Positions 38,161-45,414 of a stretch of DNA of 51,343 bases are shown here, piece by piece (position 1 is the first letter of the stretch; each line of letters starts with the position of its first letter). Origin of the DNA: an uncultured Eggerthellaceae bacterium (GTDB lineage Bacteria > Actinomycetota > Coriobacteriia > Coriobacteriales > Eggerthellaceae); the NCBI GenBank assembly GCA_903789415.1, contig CAIFEG010000011.1, positions 1 to 51,343 on the forward strand, given 5' to 3'. Under the pieces are notes generated by a model. That model did not search any database. It saw only the letters and a list, made by a program, of their open reading frames with translations, and was not told the DNA's origin. Both the position numbers and the translations under genes were made by a program.

Positions 38161-38206
38161 GGTCCGGCTTCGAATCCTACCCTCCCTATGGATTCGGGGC
38201 CGTGCC
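38161..38206 (+). ncRNA. 3'-UTR hairpin with C-rich loop (copy 2)
   Basis: The strands 38161-38177 and 38190-38206 pair over 17 positions with one mismatch and a few G-U pairs. The 12-nt loop is TACCCTCCCTAT. ATTTTAACC follows, a weak terminator tail. The loop core CCCTCCC is exactly complementary to GGGAGGG (36397-36403), the ribosome site of the preceding flavoprotein gene. It may be the 3' end of that mRNA, a released small RNA, or both. Confidence 0.5.
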
Positions 38207-38326
38207 ATTTTAACCAATTGTCTCCCTACAAACCTGGAGTAATTGTTTAGAAGATTGCTTTTGCGCGTTTCGGCTGCCACTATTTTAAAAGAAAATGTTC
38301 ACGCATTCGGATTTCGAAAAGAAGCC

Positions 38327-39622
38327 ATGGCCAAGCAAACAGCAAGCGAACCACAAATGCAAAACGCTTCAGAGCACCAAAGTAAATATGCTTTTGTGAT
38401 TGCTGCGTGCTGCTTTCTCTTTATATTTGTAGACGTTGGCATGGTATCGACCTCTTTCAACGTGTATCAGCCTTACATCGTTGAGCTTGTGGGGGACGCC
38501 GGAGGATCGCTCGTTCTCACATTTCGCCTGCTGGCTTCTACAATCGCTATGGTGTTTATCGTCAACTATTACCATCTGCTTGACCTGCGTGTGGGCGCGA
38601 CGGCATCGATGGTTTTTGCTGCGTTAGGCTTTTTCATTTTCGGCGCTATGCAAACGCTCTCAGGATTTCTGCTAGCCACTATTATTATTGGCATCTCATA
38701 CGGTCTTGGTGGAAATGTTGCTATGACCTATGCGGTGAATCGCTGGTTTTCGAACGATGTTGCGAGCATCATCGGGGTGGCGGCCACCGGTAGCGGAATC
38801 TGCGCCATCATCATGCCGCCGATCATTACCTTTTTGGTTGAGACAGTTTCACTTTCCTGGGCGTTTTGGATCGAATCGATTGTTGCCTTAATTCTTGCGG
38901 TGGTCGTGTTTGCTTTGTTGCGGAATCGCCCTTCCGACTTGGGGCTTAAGGCATATCACATCGCTGAAAAGAAAGAACGACGGTCTGCAAAAGACGTATC
39001 GGCACGTAAGCCGCACGTATTCGAACTCCCTGCGGATATGGATTTGTCGGCCCGGGCGAAGGTTGCCCTTGCGGTTTCCGCATTTTGCGTGGGAATCTTT
39101 TGCGTCTCGGCAGCCAGCTACATAACCATTCACATGACATCGAACGGATTCGACCCTCTTTTCGTTGGAGCCTTAGTTTCGCTCGGAGGGCTTTGTCTTA
39201 CCGGGTCGAAGGTTGTTTCAGGCAGGATGTACGACCGTATCGGCGTGAAAAAGGGAACAGCAATTTTATATGTGATCGAGATTGCCGGTCTAGTTGCTGC
39301 GCTACTTATCCCTACAGGAAATCCGCTTGTTGCGGTGATTTGCATCTTGGGTATGTACTGGGGCGGCGCGCTGAATTCGGTGGGAATGCCTGTGTGGGCA
39401 ATCGCGCTTTCGCATCCTGAAGATCGATCAAAACTCATCAAGAATGTGCAGGTGTGTTATACCATCGGTGCGCTGGTCTTTAATTTTATCCCCGGATTTT
39501 TAGTATCGTTTTTTGGCAGCTATGAAATCTCGTACGCGCTATTTTTAATCGCCACGGTGGGATCGATGGTTGTGATCTCGGTTCTGTTCAAGAAATATCT
39601 TCGTGCACGTGATGCTGAATAG
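38327..39622 (+). CDS. MFS transporter, OFA-like (first of two paralogues)
   Basis: The 431-residue protein has 12 predicted helices in two halves with a charged central loop (about 205-240). It resembles the oxalate:formate antiporter (OFA) branch of the major facilitator superfamily, for instance in GISYGLGGNVAMTYAVNRWF in the first half. ATG 38327 was chosen: its product starts just before the polar N-terminus, with AAAAGAAG as a weak ribosome site. The closest relative is the gene at 40141, which shares long identical stretches. The setting suggests import of the flavoprotein's acceptor or its exchange with the reduced product. Confidence 0.9.
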   Translation: MAKQTASEPQMQNASEHQSKYAFVIAACCFLFIFVDVGMVSTSFNVYQPYIVELVGDAGGSLVLTFRLLASTIAMVFIVNYYHLLDLRVGATASMVFAALGFFIFGAMQTLSGFLLATIIIGISYGLGGNVAMTYAVNRWFSNDVASIIGVAATGSGICAIIMPPIITFLVETVSLSWAFWIESIVALILAVVVFALLRNRPSDLGLKAYHIAEKKERRSAKDVSARKPHVFELPADMDLSARAKVALAVSAFCVGIFCVSAASYITIHMTSNGFDPLFVGALVSLGGLCLTGSKVVSGRMYDRIGVKKGTAILYVIEIAGLVAALLIPTGNPLVAVICILGMYWGGALNSVGMPVWAIALSHPEDRSKLIKNVQVCYTIGALVFNFIPGFLVSFFGSYEISYALFLIATVGSMVVISVLFKKYLRARDAE

Positions 39623-39653
39623 GCTTTCAGCAGTGTGCCCCTAGATACATTGA

Positions 39654-39706
39654 TGGCGCAGCTCCAAATCCAACCCTCCCTTTGGATTCAGCGTCGCGCC
39701 ATTTTT
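39654..39706 (+). ncRNA. 3'-UTR hairpin with C-rich loop (copy 3)
   Basis: TGGCGC (39654-39659) pairs with GCGCCA (39696-39701), and AATCCAA (39667-39673) pairs with TTGGATT (39682-39688) around the loop CCCTCCCT. ATTTTTAAC follows. The outer stem is different from that of copy 2, while the loop is the same, which points to selection on the loop. It lies 31 bp after the first MFS stop and doubles as a terminator. Confidence 0.55.
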
Positions 39707-39800
39707 AACATATTTGCAATTCAAGATAATAACATAAATTTCGTCATCATGAATAGTTCTGTCTGATATACGTGTCGTTTGAAGCGGAGCGCGTGCTAGC

Positions 39801-39837
39801 TAAAGCGCTTAGTAAAGCGCTTAGCTAAAGCGCTGAG
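39801..39837. repeat. Triplicate 12-bp near-palindrome
   Basis: TAAAGCGCTTAG occurs at 39801-39812 and 39813-39824, and TAAAGCGCTGAG at 39826-39837. Each copy is nearly self-complementary around AGCGCT. It could bind a dimeric protein or simply be slipped-strand expansion. Confidence 0.6.
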
Positions 39838-39865
39838 CATCCCCGCGAAGCTTTCTGACGGGAAA

Positions 39866-40003
39866 CTCAAAGACTTCGGCGCAACCGAAATGGCGAACAG
39901 CTCGAAGACTTTCGTGCATTCGCAATGATGGACAGCCCGAGGGTTTCTGCACTTCCAAAATGACAAACAACCCAAGGGTTTCTACGCGCATGGGCGATTA
40001 TAC
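39866..40003. repeat. Tandem repeat of four 35-bp units between the MFS genes
   Basis: Units of exactly 35 bp lie at 39866-39900, 39901-39935 and 39936-39970, with a partial fourth to about 40003. Each begins C(T/C)C(A/G)A(A/G)G(A/G)(C/T)TTC and the first three end in AATG(G/A)(C/T)(G/A)(A/G)ACA. The units differ at many positions, so the array is old. No reading frame is preserved. With the other repeats and hairpin copy 3 this accounts for the 518-bp gap 39623-40140. Confidence 0.7.
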
Positions 40004-40140
40004 AAATTAGAAACACCCTTTTATATAGGAACCTATTGTTGTACAACTTCCTATGTTAACTATCGTGCACATAATTACACTTTTTTAATGCCAATATTTC
40101 ACATGGCATTATGAAAAGTCTCAATCGTCGAGAAGGGAAA

Positions 40141-41460
40141 ATGGCTGATAAAACGAAGAGTGCGCCCCAAGAAAATGCGGGGCGTCACAGCAAGTATGCC
40201 TTTGTGATTGCAGCATGCTGCTTTTTTATGATGTTCGTAAACGTTGGGATAGTTTCAACTTCGTTTAATGTGTATCAGCCATATATCGTTGAGCAAGTTG
40301 GAGATGCGGGTGGCTCGCTGGTTATCACGTTCCGCCTGCTTGTTTCCGCAATCTCTATGGTGCTCATCGTCAACTATTACCATCTTCTTGATTTGCGTGT
40401 AGGCATCACGCTATCCATGGTATTCGCAGCAATTGGAATGTTCCTTTTTGGATTTATGCAGTCTCTGCCTGGCTATATGTTTGCAAGTATTTTTATCGGC
40501 ATCGCATACGGGCTCGGTGGAAATGTTGCCATGACCTATGCGATTAACCGTTGGTTCGCCAACGATATCGCAAGTGTGGTTGGGGTGGCTGCAACAGGAA
40601 GCGGAGTTGCGGGAATTCTCATGCCACCAATCATTACGTATGCAGCGGAAACTATCTCGCTTTCCTGGGCGTTTTGGATAGAAGCAATTATCTCGCTCTT
40701 TTTTGCGGTTATTTCATTCTTGCTGTTGCGAAATCGCCCTTCTGACTTGGGTCTTAAGGCATATCATATTACTGATAAAGCAGATCGGCGCCGTGCGAAG
40801 GGGTTGCCTGAGCGCAAAAGCATACACCAGTACACTATTCCTGAAGATGTACAGCTTTCAAAACGAGCGCAGTTTGCTCTTGCTGCATCTGCGTTTTGCG
40901 TAGGCGTTTTCTGCACTTCGGCAGTTTTCTATATCACGATACAAATGACTTCAAGCGGTTTTGATCCTGTTTTTGTTGGTGGAATGATTTCGCTTGGTGG
41001 TCTTTGCCTTACGTTTGCAAAGGTTGTAACGGGTCGAATGTTTGACCATATAGGTGTGCGTAAAGGAACAACCATTTTATACATGATCGAGATTGTTGGT
41101 CTTATTGCCGCGCTGCTCATTCCTACAGGAAATCCGCTCTTTGCTGCTATAAGCATTTTGTGCATGTACTGGGGCGGTTCGATCAACTCTGTGGGTCTTC
41201 CTGTTTGGGGCATTTCGCTTTCTCATCCCGAAAATCGCTCGAAGCTCATTAAGAACCTTCAGGTTTGTTTTACGACCGGTGGCTTGGTGTTTAACTTCAT
41301 CCCAGGTTTCTTGGTACCGATTTTTGGTGGTTACGAGATTTCGTACGTGCTGTTTTTAATCATGACGGTTATTTCAATGGTTGTGATTACGACGCTCTTC
41401 AAGAAATACCTGCATGCACCGGGCTTATTTAGCAAGCGCCACGATGAGGTACATGCATAA
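40141..41460 (+). CDS. MFS transporter, OFA-like (second of two paralogues)
   Basis: The 439-residue protein is a close paralogue of the one at 38327. The two share, for example, VSTSFNVYQPYIVE, VNYYHLLDLRVG, GLGGNVAMTYA and LRNRPSDLGLKAYHI. It has 12 helices and a charged central loop, and it belongs to the OFA-like MFS branch. ATG 40141 follows GAGAAGGGAAA; an ATG 30 bp upstream lacks a ribosome site. The C-terminal tail (KRHDEVHA) extends beyond that of the first copy, and its last codons fall in a 25-bp DNA repeat. A long gap with repeats separates it from the first copy, so each is probably controlled separately. Confidence 0.9.
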   Translation: MADKTKSAPQENAGRHSKYAFVIAACCFFMMFVNVGIVSTSFNVYQPYIVEQVGDAGGSLVITFRLLVSAISMVLIVNYYHLLDLRVGITLSMVFAAIGMFLFGFMQSLPGYMFASIFIGIAYGLGGNVAMTYAINRWFANDIASVVGVAATGSGVAGILMPPIITYAAETISLSWAFWIEAIISLFFAVISFLLLRNRPSDLGLKAYHITDKADRRRAKGLPERKSIHQYTIPEDVQLSKRAQFALAASAFCVGVFCTSAVFYITIQMTSSGFDPVFVGGMISLGGLCLTFAKVVTGRMFDHIGVRKGTTILYMIEIVGLIAALLIPTGNPLFAAISILCMYWGGSINSVGLPVWGISLSHPENRSKLIKNLQVCFTTGGLVFNFIPGFLVPIFGGYEISYVLFLIMTVISMVVITTLFKKYLHAPGLFSKRHDEVHA

Positions 41461-41532
41461 GAGATAATGGCGAGGCGCAGGCGTAAGAGATGACGGCGAG
41501 AACCAGCGTAAGAGATAACGGTTGGGGTCGAC
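41455..41532. repeat. Three degenerate 25-bp repeats overlapping the second MFS stop codon
   Basis: Copies begin at 41455 (GCATAAGAGATAATGGCGAG), 41481 (GCGTAAGAGATGACGGCGAG) and 41506 (GCGTAAGAGATAACGG). The stop codon of the MFS gene lies inside the first copy, so the repeat has taken over the gene's end. The units are related in length and composition to other degenerate intergenic repeats in this window, but the sequence differs. Confidence 0.65.
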
Positions 41533-41584
41533 GCCAATGCAAAAATGACGCGCAGCCGCAGACGGCAAAAGCAGGTGGCAAAAA

Positions 41585-41618
41585 ATTCAGGCTCCTGATC
41601 TGCATCAAGAGCCTGAAT
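41585..41618 (-). terminator. Terminator behind the cytochrome gene
   Basis: ATTCAGGCTC (41585-41594) pairs with GAGCCTGAAT (41609-41618). On the minus strand the hairpin is followed by TTTTTTGCC, so it ends the flavoprotein-cytochrome transcript. Its core is nearly the same as the plus-strand terminator at 34566-34595. Confidence 0.8.
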
Positions 41619-41743
41619 CGTGAAGCCAATATGTGATGATACGAAGTCAACAAGGAACGCTTCCTTGGCTTGCGAAATTTAAGGCAATGCAACTTCCCAA
41701 TTTCGTCCTGACTTCGTGCTTATCGCCAGTTCGTTCTCACAAG

Positions 41744-42292
41744 CTATGAAAGCATGTGCTGACCGCCGTTGTCGTGGCATTCGCCGCATTGATCGACTTG
41801 CGCAGCATGACCTTTATGGCACTCATCGCAATCGATCTGTCCGTGCGGAGAATTGTGTGGGTTGTACGGATCAAGATATGATGTCTGCTCGGCAAGGGCT
41901 TCATAGGATCCGCCATGGCAATCCAGGCACTTCTGATTGTCGACGTAATGGCCGCTCGCAAGCGTTAGGTCGCCATAGGTTCCAGAAAGCTGAGCTTCCA
42001 CTTCAGAAACCTGCGTATTGAGATCAGCCTCATGGCAATCAAGGCATGTTAAACCATTATCCGCATGAACCTTCGCTATTCCGGGACCATTTTCGTAATT
42101 GGTGAGATGCTCACTCATCGTCGTGTGGCATACCGATCCGCAGAACGCGGGGGTGTTGTGCCATTGCCAAAGTCCAATCCCTAACGCCAGAACCGCAACA
42201 ATGACAATGATGGCAATCGTAATTCTCTTTTTGTTGTTTACCGCTTTTGTAGTCGAAGCTTGGCTAGCTTGATTGGTATTATTCTCAGCCAT
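41744..42292 (-). CDS. Membrane-anchored multihaem c-type cytochrome (NapC/NrfH-like)
   Basis: The 182-residue protein has a short polar N-terminus, one membrane helix (about 24-43), and an external domain with five haem motifs: CGSVCH, CLDCH twice, CDECH and CGECH. The first is CX3CH and not the usual CXXCH, and it is followed by TTM in the NrfH/NapC manner. Such proteins take electrons from menaquinol and hand them to a periplasm-side reductase. The gene starts 2 bp after the flavoprotein gene on the same strand, with GAGGGGGAT as ribosome site. The flavoprotein is thus its probable partner, as in the Cgr1-Cgr2 pair of Eggerthella. Confidence 0.92.
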   Translation of the reverse strand: MAENNTNQASQASTTKAVNNKKRITIAIIVIVAVLALGIGLWQWHNTPAFCGSVCHTTMSEHLTNYENGPGIAKVHADNGLTCLDCHEADLNTQVSEVEAQLSGTYGDLTLASGHYVDNQKCLDCHGGSYEALAEQTSYLDPYNPHNSPHGQIDCDECHKGHAAQVDQCGECHDNGGQHMLS

Positions 42293-42294
42293 TG

Positions 42295-44061
42295 TTAAAT
42301 CCCCCTCGCTGCATTTTGTCCCGAAACATATCCGAATGTCAGGCATCTGCCTGCAGAAGGTCCGAAGATGTGACGAGGATAGTTTCCACTGAAGAATCCG
42401 CCAGAAGCACCGCCTGCGGCATAAAGATGTTCAATAGGGTTGTCGTCGTAATCAAGAACGTGGCAATAATAGTCCACTACCAGGCCGGAAACCGTTGCTA
42501 GAATGCATTGCTGCTCTTTAAAAGCCCAGAATTCATTACCTTCCATCTTTGTTGCAGTCTGCATCGGCTTGTTGAAATCTTCATCTTTGCGGTTGTCGAC
42601 GAATTGGTTGTAACGGTTAATCGTTTCGACCAAGTTATCAGCAGGAACGCCCATGTTTGTCGCAAGCTCTTCGACGGTAGACCCAGTGACTAAATAGCCC
42701 TTTTCTTGGCAATAGTCGAAATAAGTTTGTACATCTGACCAGTCATCGGCGCGCTGACGTCTGAAGGGATCGATCTGAGTTTGGCTTACAACACGCCAGC
42801 AGTCAGAGCCGTAATGACGCTGCGCGGAAATGGCGTTTCCTCTTGCCTGGAACGGAAGCGATTCGGAAGCAAACCGAATTCCGTTTTCATTGATGAGAAG
42901 TCCTTGACCGACGAGGCGGTTTGCTCCTCTGGAGTAATAAGCTTCAGGGTTGCCGAAGTCGAAGTTCATGATTGCCGCTGGCAATGGATCCATCTGTCCG
43001 CCGATTTCGAGGCCCATCAGCTGACCGTCGCCCGTTGTGCCCTCGGTCGGTGCCCATGAGGTGGTATTCGCAATATCTTCAGCACGACACCATGCTTTAA
43101 GCATCGCGGGATTTGCATCAAAGCCACCCGTTGCAAGAATGACGCCATTATTCGCATTTACGCGGAAATACCCATCGCTATCCTGACAAATTGCACCGGT
43201 GACGACCCCGTCATCATTACGCTCAAGTTTGCAGACTGCGGTGTTGTAACGAAGGTCGGCATTGCTGCGCTTCTGGAACGTGTTTGCTAAGTCTGCGACG
43301 ATATAGATTCCGGCGCCACCTGCATTACTTGTTGTTTGTTCGGACCATTGTGGCGAACGGAATGCAATTTCTGTTTGCGGCACATCAAAATTGTGAGCAT
43401 TCGCACTTCCACGATGGAAATATGTTTCGATTTGGCCATCGCCCTCGTCAAAACGATCTTGCAGCCAGTCGACTGCTTCACCTGAGCGATCTGCCCAAAG
43501 TTTAATTGGATCAACGGGCACGCGATAATACGCCGCGTGACGCATACGGTCCATCATTTCGGCTTTATCGACGTTGTTACCCGCTGCTTCCATGACTCTG
43601 CCGCCGACAACACCCGCACCTTCGAAGATGCCTCGGCCTTTCGACATTTTCTCAAAGCAGAATACGCTGGTGTGCCCGTCGTCAGAAGCGGCGAGTGCGG
43701 CACATACGCCGGTCCACCCAGCGCCTGCAACCAGCACGTCGCAGGTTTCGGTGCGGTTGATCTGGTTTTCTGGAATGTCTCCTGCGACATAGGCAACCGT
43801 GCCTTGTCGTGTAGTTTCGCAAGGAGCATCAATGATTGGCATGTTTCTTGTTTGAAGTGGAAAAACGTCGGTGTATACGCTTTCGCTGTAATCTGCGACG
43901 CCGCCTCCAACATGTTTGATTGGCTCTTCTGCGTTTGCGTTATTGCTCGAACAACCCGTCATGCTAAATGCACCCGTAGCAGCTGCTGCTGCAAGTGCAC
44001 TCATCCCTGCAGTTTTTAAAAACTTACGGCGGGATAGTGAGCTGTGTTCGCCTGTTCCCAT
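42295..44061 (-). CDS. Tat-exported FAD-dependent fumarate-reductase-like flavoprotein (third)
   Basis: The 588-residue protein starts with a twin-arginine signal (SRRKFLKTAG) and a lipobox (SMTGC). The FAD segment is CDVLVAGAGWTGVCAALAA, the active-site region NENGIRFASE, and the end LYAAGGASGGFFSG. It is a member of the FrdA/flavocytochrome c/Cgr2-like family. ATG 44061 follows a GGGGGGAAAGG ribosome site; an ATG at 44109 would add 16 residues ahead of the Tat signal. The cytochrome gene follows 2 bp downstream, so the pair is a self-contained quinol-to-acceptor reductase. TetR at 44368 is divergent and is the likely regulator. The acceptor is not known. Confidence 0.93.
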   Translation of the reverse strand: MGTGEHSSLSRRKFLKTAGMSALAAAAATGAFSMTGCSSNNANAEEPIKHVGGGVADYSESVYTDVFPLQTRNMPIIDAPCETTRQGTVAYVAGDIPENQINRTETCDVLVAGAGWTGVCAALAASDDGHTSVFCFEKMSKGRGIFEGAGVVGGRVMEAAGNNVDKAEMMDRMRHAAYYRVPVDPIKLWADRSGEAVDWLQDRFDEGDGQIETYFHRGSANAHNFDVPQTEIAFRSPQWSEQTTSNAGGAGIYIVADLANTFQKRSNADLRYNTAVCKLERNDDGVVTGAICQDSDGYFRVNANNGVILATGGFDANPAMLKAWCRAEDIANTTSWAPTEGTTGDGQLMGLEIGGQMDPLPAAIMNFDFGNPEAYYSRGANRLVGQGLLINENGIRFASESLPFQARGNAISAQRHYGSDCWRVVSQTQIDPFRRQRADDWSDVQTYFDYCQEKGYLVTGSTVEELATNMGVPADNLVETINRYNQFVDNRKDEDFNKPMQTATKMEGNEFWAFKEQQCILATVSGLVVDYYCHVLDYDDNPIEHLYAAGGASGGFFSGNYPRHIFGPSAGRCLTFGYVSGQNAARGI

Positions 44062-44367
44062 ATCCTTTCCCCCCATACGAGTTTGACGAAACTGATGCTC
44101 GGTTGTCATAGAAATGACAACTTTCCTTAATTATATACACTGTACGTAATTAATGGTAGGTATATGGCATATTTAATGAGTCCATCTGGACATTTTTTGT
44201 TGATGGCAAAGAAATTAGCCCGAGTTTCCCACAAATATTTTCTTAAAGCTTTTTACGTCACGGTTTGAAAAATTGATCTTAAATTGCATTTCCGCAAGAA
44301 TAAATGAGACTAAATTAGTAGATGAAGTTGAGGATTGCATGTTCATTTTTGAGGAGGTTTGAGTAGG
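44062..44367. other. 306-bp divergent promoter region
   Basis: It separates the third flavoprotein (minus) from the TetR gene (plus). AT-rich stretches are present, with ATTAATGGTAGGTATATGG and GCATATTTAATGAG near 44149-44178. I cannot single out a convincing palindromic TetR operator. Both promoters should lie here. Confidence 0.4.
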
Positions 44368-45030
44368 ATGGCAAAGCCCGGTGTTGAACCAGCATTTACG
44401 AAACAGGATATTGTTGATGCGGCTTTCAATCTTATTGACGCGCAGGGTGAAACTGCCTTCTCTATGCGAAAACTCGCAGATAAATTGGGCATGAGCCCCA
44501 TGGGTCTGTATTCCTATTTTCCTTCAAAAGCGGCGATTGAAATCGCGGTTGTTGAGAAGATGTACAGCGATGTAGACAATAAACCAGTTCCCGGAGAATA
44601 TTGGGAAGATACGATGAAGCGCATATGCAACAGTTTACGCGATGTGTCGCTGCAACATCCGCAAGTGAGAATTCTATCTTCCCAGATCAATAGATTTTAT
44701 TCGTCGAACCATAACAAAAATATTTACTATGTGCATTGTGATCAGGGAATGCCTAAAGATGTCTACCGTATACTTTACGACGTGTTTGCTGCGTTTTTGA
44801 GCGGCTTTATCACGAATGAATGCTACGAAATACTTGACCACCATATCAAGCATCAATCAGCGGACGGGAAGTCTACGGCATGGTCGGTTCTTAAAGACAG
44901 CGCATACAGCAGCGATTCATTTCAAACAGGAGTACAGATTTTGCTCGATGGCATTAAGGTATATGCTGCTCCAGACCCATGCGATTGGCGAACCCCAGAA
45001 GATACATCCAAGTGGACGTTTCCTGAGTAG
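44368..45030 (+). CDS. TetR-family transcriptional regulator
   Basis: The 220-residue protein begins with a TetR helix-turn-helix (about 10-57: FTKQDIVDAAFNLID, then FSMRKLADKLGMSPMGLYSY), followed by a helical ligand-binding and dimerisation domain. The start is ATG 44368, after GAGGAGG with an 11-bp spacing; a TTG 9 bp earlier sits too close to the ribosome site. It is divergent from the flavoprotein-cytochrome operon and likely represses it until a ligand binds. It also lies before the CRISPR locus, but its terminator-free 3' end and the tracrRNA gene between suggest no shared regulation. Confidence 0.9.
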   Translation: MAKPGVEPAFTKQDIVDAAFNLIDAQGETAFSMRKLADKLGMSPMGLYSYFPSKAAIEIAVVEKMYSDVDNKPVPGEYWEDTMKRICNSLRDVSLQHPQVRILSSQINRFYSSNHNKNIYYVHCDQGMPKDVYRILYDVFAAFLSGFITNECYEILDHHIKHQSADGKSTAWSVLKDSAYSSDSFQTGVQILLDGIKVYAAPDPCDWRTPEDTSKWTFPE

Positions 45031-45118
45031 AGAGATTGTCCAGCTCTCAGGAAGATACTTTTGGATTCGTAAATGATTCACTCAACAAATAAGAACTGGT
45101 TACTTTGACTATTTTGAT

Positions 45119-45229
45119 GTATAAAGGAGATGCAGATCTTCAATAAGTGATGGCCTTGTTTGCCATCATGATTTCTCAGCACAGAGAGAGGATCTTCCTC
45201 TCGAAGCCGCCCCGCAAGGGGCTTTTTTT
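45119..45229 (+). ncRNA. tracrRNA of the type II-C system
   Basis: GCAGATCTTCAAT (45132-45144) pairs with the first 13 nt of the CRISPR repeat, with a G-U pair at the end. After a 2-nt bulge (AT), AGGAG (45125-45129) pairs with repeat positions 14-18, and GTATA (45119-45123) with positions 29-33. Downstream are a nexus-like hairpin (TGATGGC at 45148-45154 with GCCATCA at 45162-45168), a second stem (GAGAGGA at 45186 with TCCTCTC) and a terminator (GCCCC-GCAA-GGGGC, then seven T). The terminator fixes the plus orientation. A TATAAA box at 45120-45125 could start a shorter form at about 45132. Confidence 0.85.
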
Positions 45230-45385
45230 ATGCAAGATTCTCTAATTGATACATGTCAAAATTAATGTTGCATATACATCTCAACCGTTTTGTGATGCTA
45301 TTGACCAAACAATTGGAAACAAATCCTGGCTAATGAGCTAAGACAAGGATTAATGGCAAAAAGGTTTAGGGTAATTTAACTAATA

Positions 45386-45400
45386 GTTGAGAAGATCTGG
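45386..45400 (+). promoter_or_regulatory. Degenerate CRISPR repeat in the cas9 leader
   Basis: GTTGAGAAGATCTGG resembles the repeat start GTTGAAGATCTGC with two extra bases. GAAGATCTG (45391-45399) is exactly complementary to CAGATCTTC of the tracrRNA (45133-45141). It lies 5 bp before the cas9 ribosome site AAGGAG. Pairing with tracrRNA could influence cas9 translation or form a guide-like duplex. It may instead be a remnant of an ancestral repeat. Confidence 0.5.
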
Positions 45401-45414
45401 ATTTAAGGAGAATT

